Below the pieces are notes generated by a model. The model did no database searches and was not told the DNA's origin. It saw only the letters and a program-made list of their open reading frames with translations. From Clostridia bacterium (GTDB taxonomy: Bacteria > Bacillota > Clostridia > Oscillospirales > CAG-272), in contig JAFTRA010000042.1 in NCBI GenBank assembly GCA_017462485.1, forward strand, positions 55,214 through 119,213: 64,000 nt of DNA, given 5' to 3'. A program made the translations under genes and the position numbers. Below are positions 18,301-26,353 of this stretch, one piece after another. How positions within the stretch are numbered: the stretch's first letter is position 1; each line of letters opens with the position of its first letter.

Positions 18301-19188
18301 TTACTCTATATTCTGTATCTGCTCTCTGATTTTCTCTATCTCGCCCTTCATATCAACGACGATACGAGCAATATTCGCATTATTCGCCTTTGAGCCTATC
18401 GTGTTAGTCTCACGGTTGATCTCCTGGATAAGAAAGTCAAGCTTTCTGCCCGATGGCTCGGGTAGCGAGGCGATTTCATAAAACGCTCCAAAGTGCGAGC
18501 GCAGGCGAACAAGCTCCTCGTCGATAGCAATCTTATCAGCCCAGACGGCGCACTCGGTCAAGAGTCTGTTCTCGTCTATTGCAATACTGTTATCTCCGAG
18601 TATCTTACGAAGTCTCTCTTCAAGCTTATCACGGTAGCCGACGGTATCCGAAAGAGATATTTTTTCAACCTCGTCGGAGAGGGCGCGGATATGCTCGATT
18701 TTCGCAGATATATCGTCAAAGGCGCGCTTTCCCTCTGCCTCACGCATCGACTTATGCCCAGGGATAGCTTCATCAAGAACGGAACGAACGGTTTCCCACT
18801 CGCCCTCAAGGTCAGCCTCCGGCTTCACGTAGGTGAATACGTCTTGATTTCTCGCAACCGACATAACGCTGATATCGTCTGAAAGCGAAAACTTATCACG
18901 AAGTGCTCGAAGCGCTTCAACGTACTTTGCCGCAAACACCTCGTCTATCGCTATCTCGCCAATATCAGAGGTATGATTCTCAACCGTGACGTAAACGTCA
19001 ACCTTACCTCTGGATATAGAGTTTTTCTGAACGTATGCTTTTATCTTCTCTTCGAGATAGGAAAGGCTTCTCGGAAGCTTTACCGAGCAGTCGAAAAATC
19101 TCGAATTTACGCTCTTCATTTCAATGATGATATCACGGAGCTCACCCTCGAGCTTCGCTCTGCCAAAGGCAGTCATACTCTTAATCAT
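18301..19188 (-). CDS. yicC: YicC/YloC family endoribonuclease
   Basis: This 295-aa protein has both YicC family blocks: the N-terminal SMTAFGRAKLEGE and MKSVNSRFFDCSVKLPRSL region, and the C-terminal GRKLDFLIQEINRETNTIGSK block. YicC proteins are endoribonucleases acting on RNA and small RNAs. The ATG at 19188 has GGAGG five bases before it. A GTG at 19194 overlaps the ribosome site and is unlikely. It overlaps the nrdR 3' end by eight bases and precedes remA, the common Bacillota order. Confidence 0.92.
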   Translation of the reverse strand: MIKSMTAFGRAKLEGELRDIIIEMKSVNSRFFDCSVKLPRSLSYLEEKIKAYVQKNSISRGKVDVYVTVENHTSDIGEIAIDEVFAAKYVEALRALRDKFSLSDDISVMSVARNQDVFTYVKPEADLEGEWETVRSVLDEAIPGHKSMREAEGKRAFDDISAKIEHIRALSDEVEKISLSDTVGYRDKLEERLRKILGDNSIAIDENRLLTECAVWADKIAIDEELVRLRSHFGAFYEIASLPEPSGRKLDFLIQEINRETNTIGSKANNANIARIVVDMKGEIEKIREQIQNIE

Positions 19189-19669
19189 TTGCACCTCCGG
19201 ATTCCGATTTCACGGCGGTTTTCTTTCTTCTGCGGCTTAAGCTCTTTATCTCCTCCATAAAGGAATCTATGTCTCTGAACTCACGGTAGACACTCGCAAA
19301 TCTGATATAGGACACTATATCCACCTCACGGAGCTTCGCAAGAACCATCTCACCGATATCCTGGCTGGTTATTTCGGTAGCTATGGAGTTCTGAAGGTCG
19401 TTTTCAACAGCGCTCGCTATCTCGTCGGGATTTACGGGGCGCTTCTGGCATGCTCTCTCGATACCAAGCTTAAGCTTGTGCTTATCAAAGAACTCGTGCT
19501 TTCCGCTTCGCTTAACTACCGTTATCGGAACGTTATCGATAACCTCGTAGGTCGTAAATCTCTTGCCGCACGAGGGACACTCGCGGCGGCGCTTTATGCT
19601 TCCCCCATCATCAACGGGGCGTGAATCAAGAACTCTGGAATCGGCAGAATTACATACGGGACATTTCAT
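19181..19669 (-). CDS. nrdR: Transcriptional repressor NrdR
   Basis: This 162-aa regulator represses ribonucleotide reductase genes when dATP is high. The N-terminal zinc ribbon has C3, C6, C31 and C34 with the RRREC linker, and an ATP-cone domain follows (VVKRSGKHEFFDKHKLKLGI). Length is standard. It is the first gene of the long minus-strand operon that ends at rsgA. The ribosome site before the ATG at 19669 is weak and distant. Confidence 0.96.
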   Translation of the reverse strand: MKCPVCNSADSRVLDSRPVDDGGSIKRRRECPSCGKRFTTYEVIDNVPITVVKRSGKHEFFDKHKLKLGIERACQKRPVNPDEIASAVENDLQNSIATEITSQDIGEMVLAKLREVDIVSYIRFASVYREFRDIDSFMEEIKSLSRRRKKTAVKSESGGAND

Positions 19670-19731
19670 AAAATTACATTAAGCCTTTCGTCATAAGCGG
19701 TAATCTATACCGCCACTAAAATACTTATAAT

Positions 19732-19760
19732 AATATAACATATATTTTTAAAAAAGTAAA
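19732..19760 (-). promoter_or_regulatory. Probable promoter of the nrdR operon
   Basis: Minus-strand TTTACT (19755-19760), a 17-base spacer and TATATT (19732-19737). A short hairpin (GCGGTA / TACCGC) lies in the leader. The -35 is off consensus, so confidence is moderate. Confidence 0.5.
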
Positions 19761-19799
19761 GTCTTTTGAAAAGATTTACAAAATATTTTCATTTTCACC

Positions 19800-19841
19800 A
19801 AAAAAAGCTCGACGCACGATATTTACCGTACGCCGAGCTTT
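19800..19841 (-). terminator. Terminator after the PAP2 gene
   Basis: A 15-pair stem with two mismatches (19804-19818 with 19827-19841) is followed on the minus strand by a T run reaching 19800. It separates the PAP2 gene from the nrdR operon. Confidence 0.88.
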
Positions 19842-19877
19842 ACGTTTTACCCGGTTACATTTGAATTTGACAAATCC

Positions 19878-20846
19878 TTATGCTTCTGTATTTTCCTCTT
19901 TTGTAAAGAAGCTCTTTACCTTTTCTCCGAACCTGTCAAGTGCGGGAACCTTGATTTTATTGATGTATCTGAACATATAAGGCCAGCCTGCTCCGCCAAA
20001 AGCAATTATGAGGAAATAACGCACGGGGCGCTCGTAATCGCCGAGAAGAGCGGTTAGAGGAGACTTCAAAAGACTCTTTATAAGAAGCACGATAACGAAT
20101 CCGACAACAACCTTTATAACGTTGCAATACCAATTCGATTTCGTTTCAAACTTGATTACGAATCTATCCAAGGGATAAACAAGAATAAGTCCCGCAGAGC
20201 ATCCGAGAAGCGTCATTGCATTCTTTCTTGCGCTTACTACGTTTGCCTCCGTGGATTCGGGAGTAAACACGCACGCATAGAGGAAGAAAGCAATACTTCC
20301 AAGCACGAGAGCTGCGGTAAGATACGGCATCGACTTATTAAATATTTTGTCGTTCTTAAAAAGCTCGTCAAGAAGCAGAAGAATTATAAGCGCGCAGCCT
20401 GCAGCGGCAGAAACGTCCCAGAAGGTATGCACACCAAGGTACATTCTTGACACGGGTACTAGTATAGCGAACACAAGGCATACGATTTTAAGCCATTTTT
20501 TCTTAGTAATAATGAATATCGAGCCAAAGACTGTAACGGCATTCTGCGTATGACCCGAGGGGAACGAGTATCCCGTTGCCGCTTCTCTTGCTGATTCAAC
20601 GATAGTGAAGTTTGGGTCTCTTACCCAAGGTCTCGGAATTTTGCAAGCAAGCTTCATTACCTGGTTCACGATTATACCGAAGAAGCCTGATACAAGCATA
20701 TAATATCCCGAGCGCTTATTTACGCACCAGAAAAGCACGATAGCTATAAGCATAAGTGCAATTTCGTCTCCAAGATAGGTTATGGTGGCGAAGAAGAAAT
20801 CAAACACGGGATTTCTTATCTTTTCAAAGAGATAAAGCAATTCCAT
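19878..20846 (-). CDS. PAP2-family membrane phosphatase
   Basis: This 322-aa integral membrane protein has the three phosphatidate phosphatase motifs: KIPRPWVRD (motif 1, KxxxxxxRP-like), YSFPSGHTQN (motif 2 with the catalytic His) and SRMYLGVHTFWDV (motif 3 with SRxxxxxHxxxD). Around eight hydrophobic segments can be counted. Candidates for substrate are undecaprenyl pyrophosphate or phosphatidic acid; the extra C-terminal membrane half is longer than in BcrC/PgpB. It is a single gene with its own terminator and an AAAGGGA ribosome site. Confidence 0.9.
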   Translation of the reverse strand: MELLYLFEKIRNPVFDFFFATITYLGDEIALMLIAIVLFWCVNKRSGYYMLVSGFFGIIVNQVMKLACKIPRPWVRDPNFTIVESAREAATGYSFPSGHTQNAVTVFGSIFIITKKKWLKIVCLVFAILVPVSRMYLGVHTFWDVSAAAGCALIILLLLDELFKNDKIFNKSMPYLTAALVLGSIAFFLYACVFTPESTEANVVSARKNAMTLLGCSAGLILVYPLDRFVIKFETKSNWYCNVIKVVVGFVIVLLIKSLLKSPLTALLGDYERPVRYFLIIAFGGAGWPYMFRYINKIKVPALDRFGEKVKSFFTKEENTEA

Positions 20847-20972
20847 AAAAATTCCCTTTCTTTATACAGTTTAGCCTGAAGATATAGGCAGAGGGCGATA
20901 ATCTAAAAATCAATAAATTTCAACAAAATAGCGTTATAATGACATCTTTCGTTTACAAAAACGAGGTTTATA

Positions 20973-21611
20973 CTACTCAAGAAGTTCTCTTACGCACTCG
21001 GCAATTCTCTCGTCCTTGCAGTTAGCAAAGAAGTATTCAGAGAAGTTCTTTCCAGCAATAGCACCGAGAACAAGCTCACGGTCAAGGTTTTTAAGAATAT
21101 AAACGATATCGTTATGAGTTACCCTTTTAACCTCATCAAGAACTATCTTGCTTTTCTGCTGAGGAACAGCTCTTGCGGGGGGATATCCGAGCCCCCACTC
21201 CGATTCAAAAAGTCTTTCAAAAACATACCTCAAATTTATCTCAGAGCCGAGCCCCCAGCCCTTCGCAAAGGGCATAGCAATAGCGTTGCCGTTATTCACT
21301 TGCGTGAACAAATACGCATCGGTAGAATCAACTACGTAACCGCAATGAACTCCGGGGAACGCATTGCAAGCAATCATCGCTCCTTCACCCGTGCCGCAAC
21401 CCGTAATAACGAAATCGCAAGCGCCGGAATTAAGAAGAAGCGCAGTGAGGATACCTACCTGAACGTAGGAAAGCTGCTCTTTATCCTCTGCCGAATACAT
21501 ACCATAGTTATAAACCTTGTGACCAAGCGGTTCGACTACCGCTTTGAGAGTATCGCATATAACAGAGTTTTTAGCCGATTGGCTAATCTCATTTATAAGA
21601 GCTATTTTCAT
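20973..21611 (-). CDS. RpiB/LacA/LacB-family sugar-phosphate isomerase
   Basis: This 212-aa protein shows the RpiB/LacAB fold: MKIALINEISQSAKN at the N-terminus, YNYGMYS, and the signature phosphate-binding loop CGTGEGAMIACN. The pattern LFTQVNNGNAIAMPFAKGWG is close to the family's NxANVLALG region. It is longer than classical RpiB (about 150 aa), with a C-terminal extension of some 60 residues, as in a Firmicutes subfamily of unknown substrate. It lies right downstream of aspS on the same strand, separated by the duplicated aspS tail and repeat element. Confidence 0.8.
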   Translation of the reverse strand: MKIALINEISQSAKNSVICDTLKAVVEPLGHKVYNYGMYSAEDKEQLSYVQVGILTALLLNSGACDFVITGCGTGEGAMIACNAFPGVHCGYVVDSTDAYLFTQVNNGNAIAMPFAKGWGLGSEINLRYVFERLFESEWGLGYPPARAVPQQKSKIVLDEVKRVTHNDIVYILKNLDRELVLGAIAGKNFSEYFFANCKDERIAECVRELLE

Positions 21612-21626
21612 TAATCTTCTCCATTT

Positions 21627-21685
21627 TTACGGTGTAAGTCTGTTAGAACCTCTGAAGAGGAACTCTACTTCCTTTATGGACATAT
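21627..21685 (-). repeat. Second copy of the 3' end of aspS
   Basis: These 59 bases match the last 59 bases of aspS (21826-21884) at all but two positions, 199 bases away. On the minus strand they encode the same C-terminus including MSIKEVEFLFRG and a stop. No start or ribosome site precedes them. The ribosome site of the downstream isomerase gene follows at once, so this copy probably marks the original aspS-isomerase junction. Confidence 0.92.
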
Positions 21686-21825
21686 GCTCCTTTGCGGCAG
21701 AAGAGCTTAGCTCTTGGTGCTTTGCACTGCGCTCGCTTATGCGAGCGGCCGCGGAGCAATCTGCGCATTCCGTCCTTGAAAGCAAGCTCTCAGATACGGA
21801 ATGCTTGATTATCGCAGTTCTGCTC
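21686..21825. repeat. Structured repeat element 1, inserted at the aspS 3' end
   Basis: About 140 bases of non-coding sequence lie between the two aspS-end copies. It holds a CGCTCGC/GCGAGCG hairpin (21731-21747), the motif GCGGAGCAATC (21751-21761), a larger hairpin with arms GCATTCCGT and ACGGAATGC (about 21764-21804) and GCAGTTC (21814-21820). The same order of motifs with a different hairpin occurs in the element near 27.65 kb. No protein is encoded. Confidence 0.65.
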
Positions 21826-23112
21826 TTACGGAGTAAGTCTGTTAGGACCTCTGAAGAGGAACTCTACTTCCTTTATGGACATATCGCAGAAGAGCATTGT
21901 AAGTCTGTCGATACCAAGACCGAATCCTCCGTGAGGGGGGCATCCGTACTTGAAGAACTCGAGGTAGAACTTAACGTCCTCGGCAAGTCCCTTCTCTTCC
22001 GCCTGGGATTTAAGAACGTCGTATCTGTGCTCACGCTGTGCGCCCGTTGTTATCTCAACACCGCGCCAGATAAGGTCGTAGCCCTGGGGAACACCGCTCT
22101 CGTCTCTCATATGATAGAAGGCTCTTTCCTTTGCGTCATAGTCGGTGATGAAGAGGAATTCGTGACCGAACTTATCTTGGCAGAGCTTCTTCGTCATTCT
22201 CTCCGCCTCTGTCGTAAGGTCGCCCTTAAGCTCGTCGGGAACGGTATATCCGTATCTCTCCTCAAGCTCACGGTAAACGTCGCAAAGCTTCATTCTCGGG
22301 AAAGGAAGAGTTGGTACTATAACGTCAAGTCCAAATACTTCCTTTATCTTCTCACCGTGCTTTTCGGCTACCTTTGCGAATGCGTACGCAAGAAGCTCCT
22401 CTTCCATCTTCATAACGTCCTCAAAGCTATCGATATAAGAGAACTCAAGGTCGAAGCCGGTGAACTCGGTAGCGTGCTTATTGGTATAAGACTTTTCAGC
22501 GCGGAATACGGGGCCCGATTCGAAAATTCTCTCAAGGCCTGAAGCCATAGCCATCTGCTTGTAGAACTGAGGAGACTGCGCAAGGTATGCCTTAGTGTCA
22601 AAGTATTTTACCTCGAATACGTCGGAGCCGGATTCGCTTGCGGCAGCGATAAGCTTCGGCGTGTGAATCTCAACGAAATTCTTATTAAGAAGAAATTCAC
22701 GTAAAGACGCTGTAAGAGTTGTCTGAAGCTCTAGCATAAGCTGATTTTTCTCACGGCGAAGGTCTATCCAACGGTAGTCCATCTTAACGTCAATATCCGA
22801 GTCCTCCTTAATAGGAAGCGCTTCGGCGATAGATTCGATTCTCATAGAGGTGGGGTACATTTCCTTGCCGCCAAGCTTTACGTATTCACTTGCGACTACC
22901 TCTCCCTCGAAGGTTACAACCGAATGAATGGTGAGCTTATCGAGCATTTCTATAAGCTCAGGGTGCTCTTCCTTTATAACGGTTACCTGGAGCTTACCCG
23001 TAATGTCCTTTACGACGATAAACGCCATATTCTTTTTGTTACGGAAATTCTCTACGAATCCCGAAACCTTGCAGACGCCGGGGGTGACGTCCTTAATATA
23101 GGTTCTTTCCAT
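21826..23112 (-). CDS. aspS: Aspartyl-tRNA synthetase, archaeal/eukaryal type
   Basis: This 428-aa class II synthetase charges tRNA with aspartate. An N-terminal OB-fold anticodon-binding domain (about 1-105) is followed by the catalytic domain with motif 2 ESGPVFRAEKSYTNKH, the family hallmark HATEFTGFDLEF, and motif 3 GFGLGIDRLTML. It lacks the large GAD insertion of the 590-aa bacterial enzyme, so it belongs to the archaeal/eukaryal type (AspS2). Such enzymes are often non-discriminating and feed Asp-tRNA(Asn) to GatCAB, but that cannot be settled here. Its last 59 bases are duplicated downstream. Confidence 0.95.
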   Translation of the reverse strand: MERTYIKDVTPGVCKVSGFVENFRNKKNMAFIVVKDITGKLQVTVIKEEHPELIEMLDKLTIHSVVTFEGEVVASEYVKLGGKEMYPTSMRIESIAEALPIKEDSDIDVKMDYRWIDLRREKNQLMLELQTTLTASLREFLLNKNFVEIHTPKLIAAASESGSDVFEVKYFDTKAYLAQSPQFYKQMAMASGLERIFESGPVFRAEKSYTNKHATEFTGFDLEFSYIDSFEDVMKMEEELLAYAFAKVAEKHGEKIKEVFGLDVIVPTLPFPRMKLCDVYRELEERYGYTVPDELKGDLTTEAERMTKKLCQDKFGHEFLFITDYDAKERAFYHMRDESGVPQGYDLIWRGVEITTGAQREHRYDVLKSQAEEKGLAEDVKFYLEFFKYGCPPHGGFGLGIDRLTMLFCDMSIKEVEFLFRGPNRLTP

Positions 23113-23156
23113 TTTTTTACCCTTTCGAAAATGTATATTTATTTTTTGAAATCAAA

Positions 23157-23966
23157 TTAGAGAGTTTTAATCCACTCGTCAGCCTGCTCGCACCAAGCCT
23201 CTGCAATAGGCTGTATGAAAGCGGGATTATTCCCTGCCGTTATTTCATTTGCAAGCGCTACACCGTGCGGTCCATAAGGATATATCGCAAGGCGGTAAGG
23301 CACTTTTGCCGCACTCAAGGCAAGTCCAAGACGGAGCGAGCCCTCAACCGGAACAACGGCATCCTCGGCAGTATGCCATACGAACATAGGAGAGCTTTCC
23401 GAAGTAACCGCTGTATCGAGTGAAAGCTTACGGATTTCCTCTTCCGTGTATTCCTCTAGCGGCTTTTTCAAGAGATTTTTAAAGCTTCCGACGTGAGTGT
23501 TCGGTCTCGCTATCGTTACGGGATAAGAAAGCACTACGCCCTTCGGCTTTATCATCATATGCTTATCTCCAAAGGCTTCCTTGACCTCGGGATAATTAAA
23601 CATCGTGGCAAGGCAGCCGCACAGGTGTCCGCCTGCTGAAAAGCCCATCGCAAAGACACGCTCGGGATTTATTTTAAGCTCCGCCGCATGCTCCTTTATG
23701 TATATCATTGCGCTACCGGCATCAACGAGCTGGTCGGGATACTTGTCCTCATACTTACCGACACGGTAACCGAGAACGAAGGCATTGTATCCTCGGCTAA
23801 AGAACTCGAGCGCTATCGGCTCACCCTCTCTGTCAGTGCAGACATTTCCATAGCCGCCGCCCGGGATAACCAGAATAGCATCACGGCAATTTTCGCTGTT
23901 TGCTACGTAAGTATCGATATAAACTCTCAAGTCACTGTCGTTAAGATATATTCTTTCGTGCTTCAT
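23157..23966 (-). CDS. Alpha/beta hydrolase, probable carbohydrate esterase
   Basis: This 269-aa protein is an alpha/beta hydrolase of the acetyl-esterase/lipase type. The oxyanion-hole motif is VIPGGGYGNVC (HGGG-like), the nucleophile elbow is GFSAGGHLCG, and a late Asp (HTAEDAVVPVEGS) and His (YPYGPHGVAL) complete the triad. No signal peptide is present, so it is cytoplasmic. The family removes acetyl groups from imported oligosaccharides. GGAGG precedes the ATG. Confidence 0.85.
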   Translation of the reverse strand: MKHERIYLNDSDLRVYIDTYVANSENCRDAILVIPGGGYGNVCTDREGEPIALEFFSRGYNAFVLGYRVGKYEDKYPDQLVDAGSAMIYIKEHAAELKINPERVFAMGFSAGGHLCGCLATMFNYPEVKEAFGDKHMMIKPKGVVLSYPVTIARPNTHVGSFKNLLKKPLEEYTEEEIRKLSLDTAVTSESSPMFVWHTAEDAVVPVEGSLRLGLALSAAKVPYRLAIYPYGPHGVALANEITAGNNPAFIQPIAEAWCEQADEWIKTL

Positions 23967-24106
23967 GTCTTGCCTCCAAAACTCTATTACCCTATAATGT
24001 TACTACAAAACGGAGAAAAAATCAAGAGATTTTATATATTTTCAAAAACACAGGCGCATAATTTTGCCTGAGAGCGTGGGAAATACCACGTCCTAAAAAG
24101 CAAAAA

Positions 24107-24153
24107 AAAACGGCAAGTGGCATAGAGCTTTTTATGATGCCATTTGTCGTTTT
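24107..24153 (-). terminator. Hairpin downstream of the 24.2 kb gene
   Basis: Arms at 24107-24123 and 24137-24153 form a stem of about 15 pairs with flanking A and T runs, readable as a terminator on either strand. Together with the hairpin at 24202-24238 it separates the esterase gene from the small gene upstream. Confidence 0.65.
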
Positions 24154-24201
24154 ATAGGCTAAAGTGTGATTGTTGAATATATGTTTTTTGCTAAAAATCA
24201 C

Positions 24202-24238
24202 AAAAAGCACAGTAAAGTTTACATTTACCGTGCTTTTT
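24202..24238 (-). terminator. Terminator after the 136-aa gene
   Basis: Arms at 24202-24216 and 24224-24238 pair with a single mismatch. The minus strand ends in a T run, 14 bases after the stop codon at 24252. Confidence 0.85.
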
Positions 24239-24251
24239 ATAACAAAACGAA

Positions 24252-24662
24252 TCAAAGAACTCCGTTTCTTCCCATATATAAATCTCGCTTCTCTTCTTCG
24301 GAAAGACCTTTAATGCTGAGATTTTTTCTCATCTCTGTCCAAGCTCTGTTTGGAACGGGAGGATTGAATGCGGGAATCGTCACGTCACCTTGAGCGGAAT
24401 AACCCGGAAGGCTGATATTAGGCGTATTAACTCCGGGAACGGATTCGCTATATCCGGGCGCTTTTCTCATCGTAGAGGGGTCGCCGGAAAAGCCGCCCGT
24501 TCTTTTTGCTTCATCTCTTTTATCAACCTTGTCGGTACTGTCTTCAAAGCCGTAGGTTTCACCGCCGTAGAGAGTCCCGTGCTGTCTGTCGTTAATGCCC
24601 TCGCTTATAGCGTCATTTTTATTATTCTTGGATTTGTTTTCGGTGCTGCCGTTAATGTTCAT
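24252..24662 (-). CDS. Small polar protein of unknown function
   Basis: This 136-aa protein starts at the ATG at 24662 behind AAAGGATG. A frame extension to 24704 runs back into a terminator hairpin and is not a likely start. The sequence is polar and low in hydrophobic residues, rich in Asn, Ser, Gly, Pro and Lys/Asp. A likely disordered N-terminal half precedes a Pro-rich segment (GVNTPNISLPGYSAQGDVTI) and a short C-terminal helix (LSEEEKRDLYMGRNGVL). No domain is recognised. It lies 180 bases after the amphipathic-repeat gene, with an attenuator-like hairpin in between. Confidence 0.6.
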   Translation of the reverse strand: MNINGSTENKSKNNKNDAISEGINDRQHGTLYGGETYGFEDSTDKVDKRDEAKRTGGFSGDPSTMRKAPGYSESVPGVNTPNISLPGYSAQGDVTIPAFNPPVPNRAWTEMRKNLSIKGLSEEEKRDLYMGRNGVL

Positions 24663-24683
24663 ACAATCGCATCCTTTCTTGTT

Positions 24684-24747
24684 AAAAAAGCGAGCCAAAT
24701 TCAAGGCAAAACCTACATACGTGTCAAGTTTTGCTCATTTGGCTCGC
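24684..24747 (-). terminator. Terminator or attenuator immediately before the 136-aa gene
   Basis: On the minus strand a 10-bp GC-rich outer stem (24738-24747 with 24690-24699) and an inner 7-bp stem (GCAAAAC / GTTTTGC) are followed by six T residues (24684-24689), only 21 bases before the next ATG. A TTGACA sits in the loop, without a convincing -10. Its place suggests control of read-through into the 136-aa gene. Confidence 0.75.
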
Positions 24748-24842
24748 CTCTTATGCGATTATTTTTTGCATTTTTTCAAGTTTTATTCGTTGATAAATTT
24801 AATAGCCGAAAAACGCTTAATATTAGTTTTAAGATTTTTGGC

Positions 24843-25550
24843 TTAGTTTCCGATTATGTGATAAAAAATTCTTTTTATATCCGCATCGGAGAGGAACGGA
24901 TAAAGCGAATCTATATCAAGCTCGGGGTATTCGCCCGCTATATAATTATCTACAACACGGGATAGGCACTTGGCGCTGACGAAAGGAATAGCTGTCGCAA
25001 GGTCGTAATTGGTATTATTAACCTCAACGCACTTAACGAAGATAGCGTCGCAATCCTCTTTATCAAGGAAAGGCATTATAGTCGCTATATCAAGATTTTT
25101 CAGCGTTTCGTCATTTGCGAGAAGCTTTTCACAAACGCTGTGCGCATCCTTTTTGCTCATATAAGGGAGAAGTCTCAAAAGCTTTGCTTCAGTCGAATCG
25201 GGGTCTATAGACTTATCCTTATTGAAAAGGCGCTCCGTACCCTCCTTGATTTTTGCGCCAAGGTCTTTTGCGCCGACGGATATTTTTTCTCCGAGATTTT
25301 TAGCTCCGTCAACTATCCTTGCGCCAAGGTCCTTGGCCCCGTTGCCAACCTTTTCGAAAAATTCCTGCGTGTCTTTCTTGAATTTTTCGCTGCCCGACAG
25401 CTCTTCGGCATTCTCGATTTCAGCGTCTATGATTTCGGGCTCGTTTTCTTTAGACTTCTTGTTCTCTACTTCGCTTTCGTCTATTATATCTTTTTCCTCT
25501 ATTTTCTGATAATATTCTTTTCCGTCTATAATAACCTTTACAAATTTCAT
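24843..25550 (-). CDS. Amphipathic 11-mer repeat and helical repeat protein, unknown function
   Basis: This 235-aa protein has three parts. The N-terminus is a short FVKVIIDGKEYYQKI segment and an acidic stretch. The middle carries three consecutive 11-residue repeats (GAKDLGARIVD, GAKNLGEKISV, GAKDLGAKIKE), the kind of periodicity seen in LEA proteins and other membrane-surface helices. The C-terminal half has four degenerate repeats of about 28 residues, each starting like xxPFLSxxD and followed by two short helices. No signal or membrane segment is seen. The start at 25550 has GGAGGG in the end of the upstream XRE gene, so the two are translationally linked and probably functionally paired. 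Confidence 0.7.
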   Translation of the reverse strand: MKFVKVIIDGKEYYQKIEEKDIIDESEVENKKSKENEPEIIDAEIENAEELSGSEKFKKDTQEFFEKVGNGAKDLGARIVDGAKNLGEKISVGAKDLGAKIKEGTERLFNKDKSIDPDSTEAKLLRLLPYMSKKDAHSVCEKLLANDETLKNLDIATIMPFLDKEDCDAIFVKCVEVNNTNYDLATAIPFVSAKCLSRVVDNYIAGEYPELDIDSLYPFLSDADIKRIFYHIIGN

Positions 25551-25551
25551 A

Positions 25552-26001
25552 TTATTTCCCTCCAAAAAATCTCTGTTCCGACGGTGTGAGCTTTACCATA
25601 AGCTCTTTTTCATTTACTTTTAACCGTCCCTCTTTTACGTGCTTTAATATGTACATTCTTTCAGCAGGCGACATCTGATAGAAAACGTCCGGAACGTTTA
25701 CTTTTACTTCTCCCGATACGATTTTGCTTATAACGAAGCTTCTGTCGTGTCCACGAAAAATATCGTTTTTATCAATTTCGATTGATTTTTTATCAAACAG
25801 TCCGAGAATTTCTTCAAATGACACACCAAAAATACGGCTCAGCTCACATAGCGTATCTATCGACGGAACGCTCGTTCCGTTTTCCCACTTTGAAAGTGCC
25901 TGACGTGTAACGAAAAGCTTATCTGCCAGCTCTTCCTGCGAGAGCCCCATAGCGCGTCTGTACTCGGATATCCTCATTCCGACCTTCACGAAGTCTATCA
26001 T
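25552..26001 (-). CDS. XRE-family transcriptional regulator
   Basis: This 149-aa protein has an N-terminal helix-turn-helix of the XRE/Cro type (RISEYRRAMGLSQEELADKL, then TRQALSKWENGTSVPS). The C-terminal part (DVFYQMSPAERMYILKHVKE and KLTPSEQRFF) resembles the repeat unit of the neighbouring 235-aa protein, suggesting a shared interaction surface. The ATG at 26001 follows GGGAGGTG; an in-frame extension to 26106 is not supported. It probably regulates its own two- or three-gene operon. Confidence 0.85.
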   Translation of the reverse strand: MIDFVKVGMRISEYRRAMGLSQEELADKLFVTRQALSKWENGTSVPSIDTLCELSRIFGVSFEEILGLFDKKSIEIDKNDIFRGHDRSFVISKIVSGEVKVNVPDVFYQMSPAERMYILKHVKEGRLKVNEKELMVKLTPSEQRFFGGK

Positions 26002-26292
26002 ACGTTCACCTCCCTTTTGTTTTTTGAGATGTTTTGCAAGCTTGCGAAGAGCGTCTCGTTCTCTTCTGTCTATATTGTAATACATAAAAATGAACAAGTC
26101 AAGCAACGGTTAGTTGCATTTTTGGGAAAGTATTTTTCGACATTTCCCTCATCTTTAGTATTAAAATGCCGTGCTTTTGCCGCTTTGCGCATTAAATAGG
26201 AGCAACATATAAGGCTTTCACCTCTTAAATTATATGTTTAATAGGCAAAAAAATTACTTCGCAAGATGCGAATATTTATCGCAGAGAAGCCG

Positions 26293-26321
26293 TTGACTTT
26301 TTATTTTGATTATGCTATCAT
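26293..26321 (+). promoter_or_regulatory. Promoter of the metallophosphoesterase gene
   Basis: TTGACT (26293-26298), 17 bases, then TATCAT (26316-26321), 33 bases before the ATG at 26354. Confidence 0.75.
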
Positions 26322-26353
26322 ACTCTTGTAAAGAAAGATTCTGAGGTATTCAT

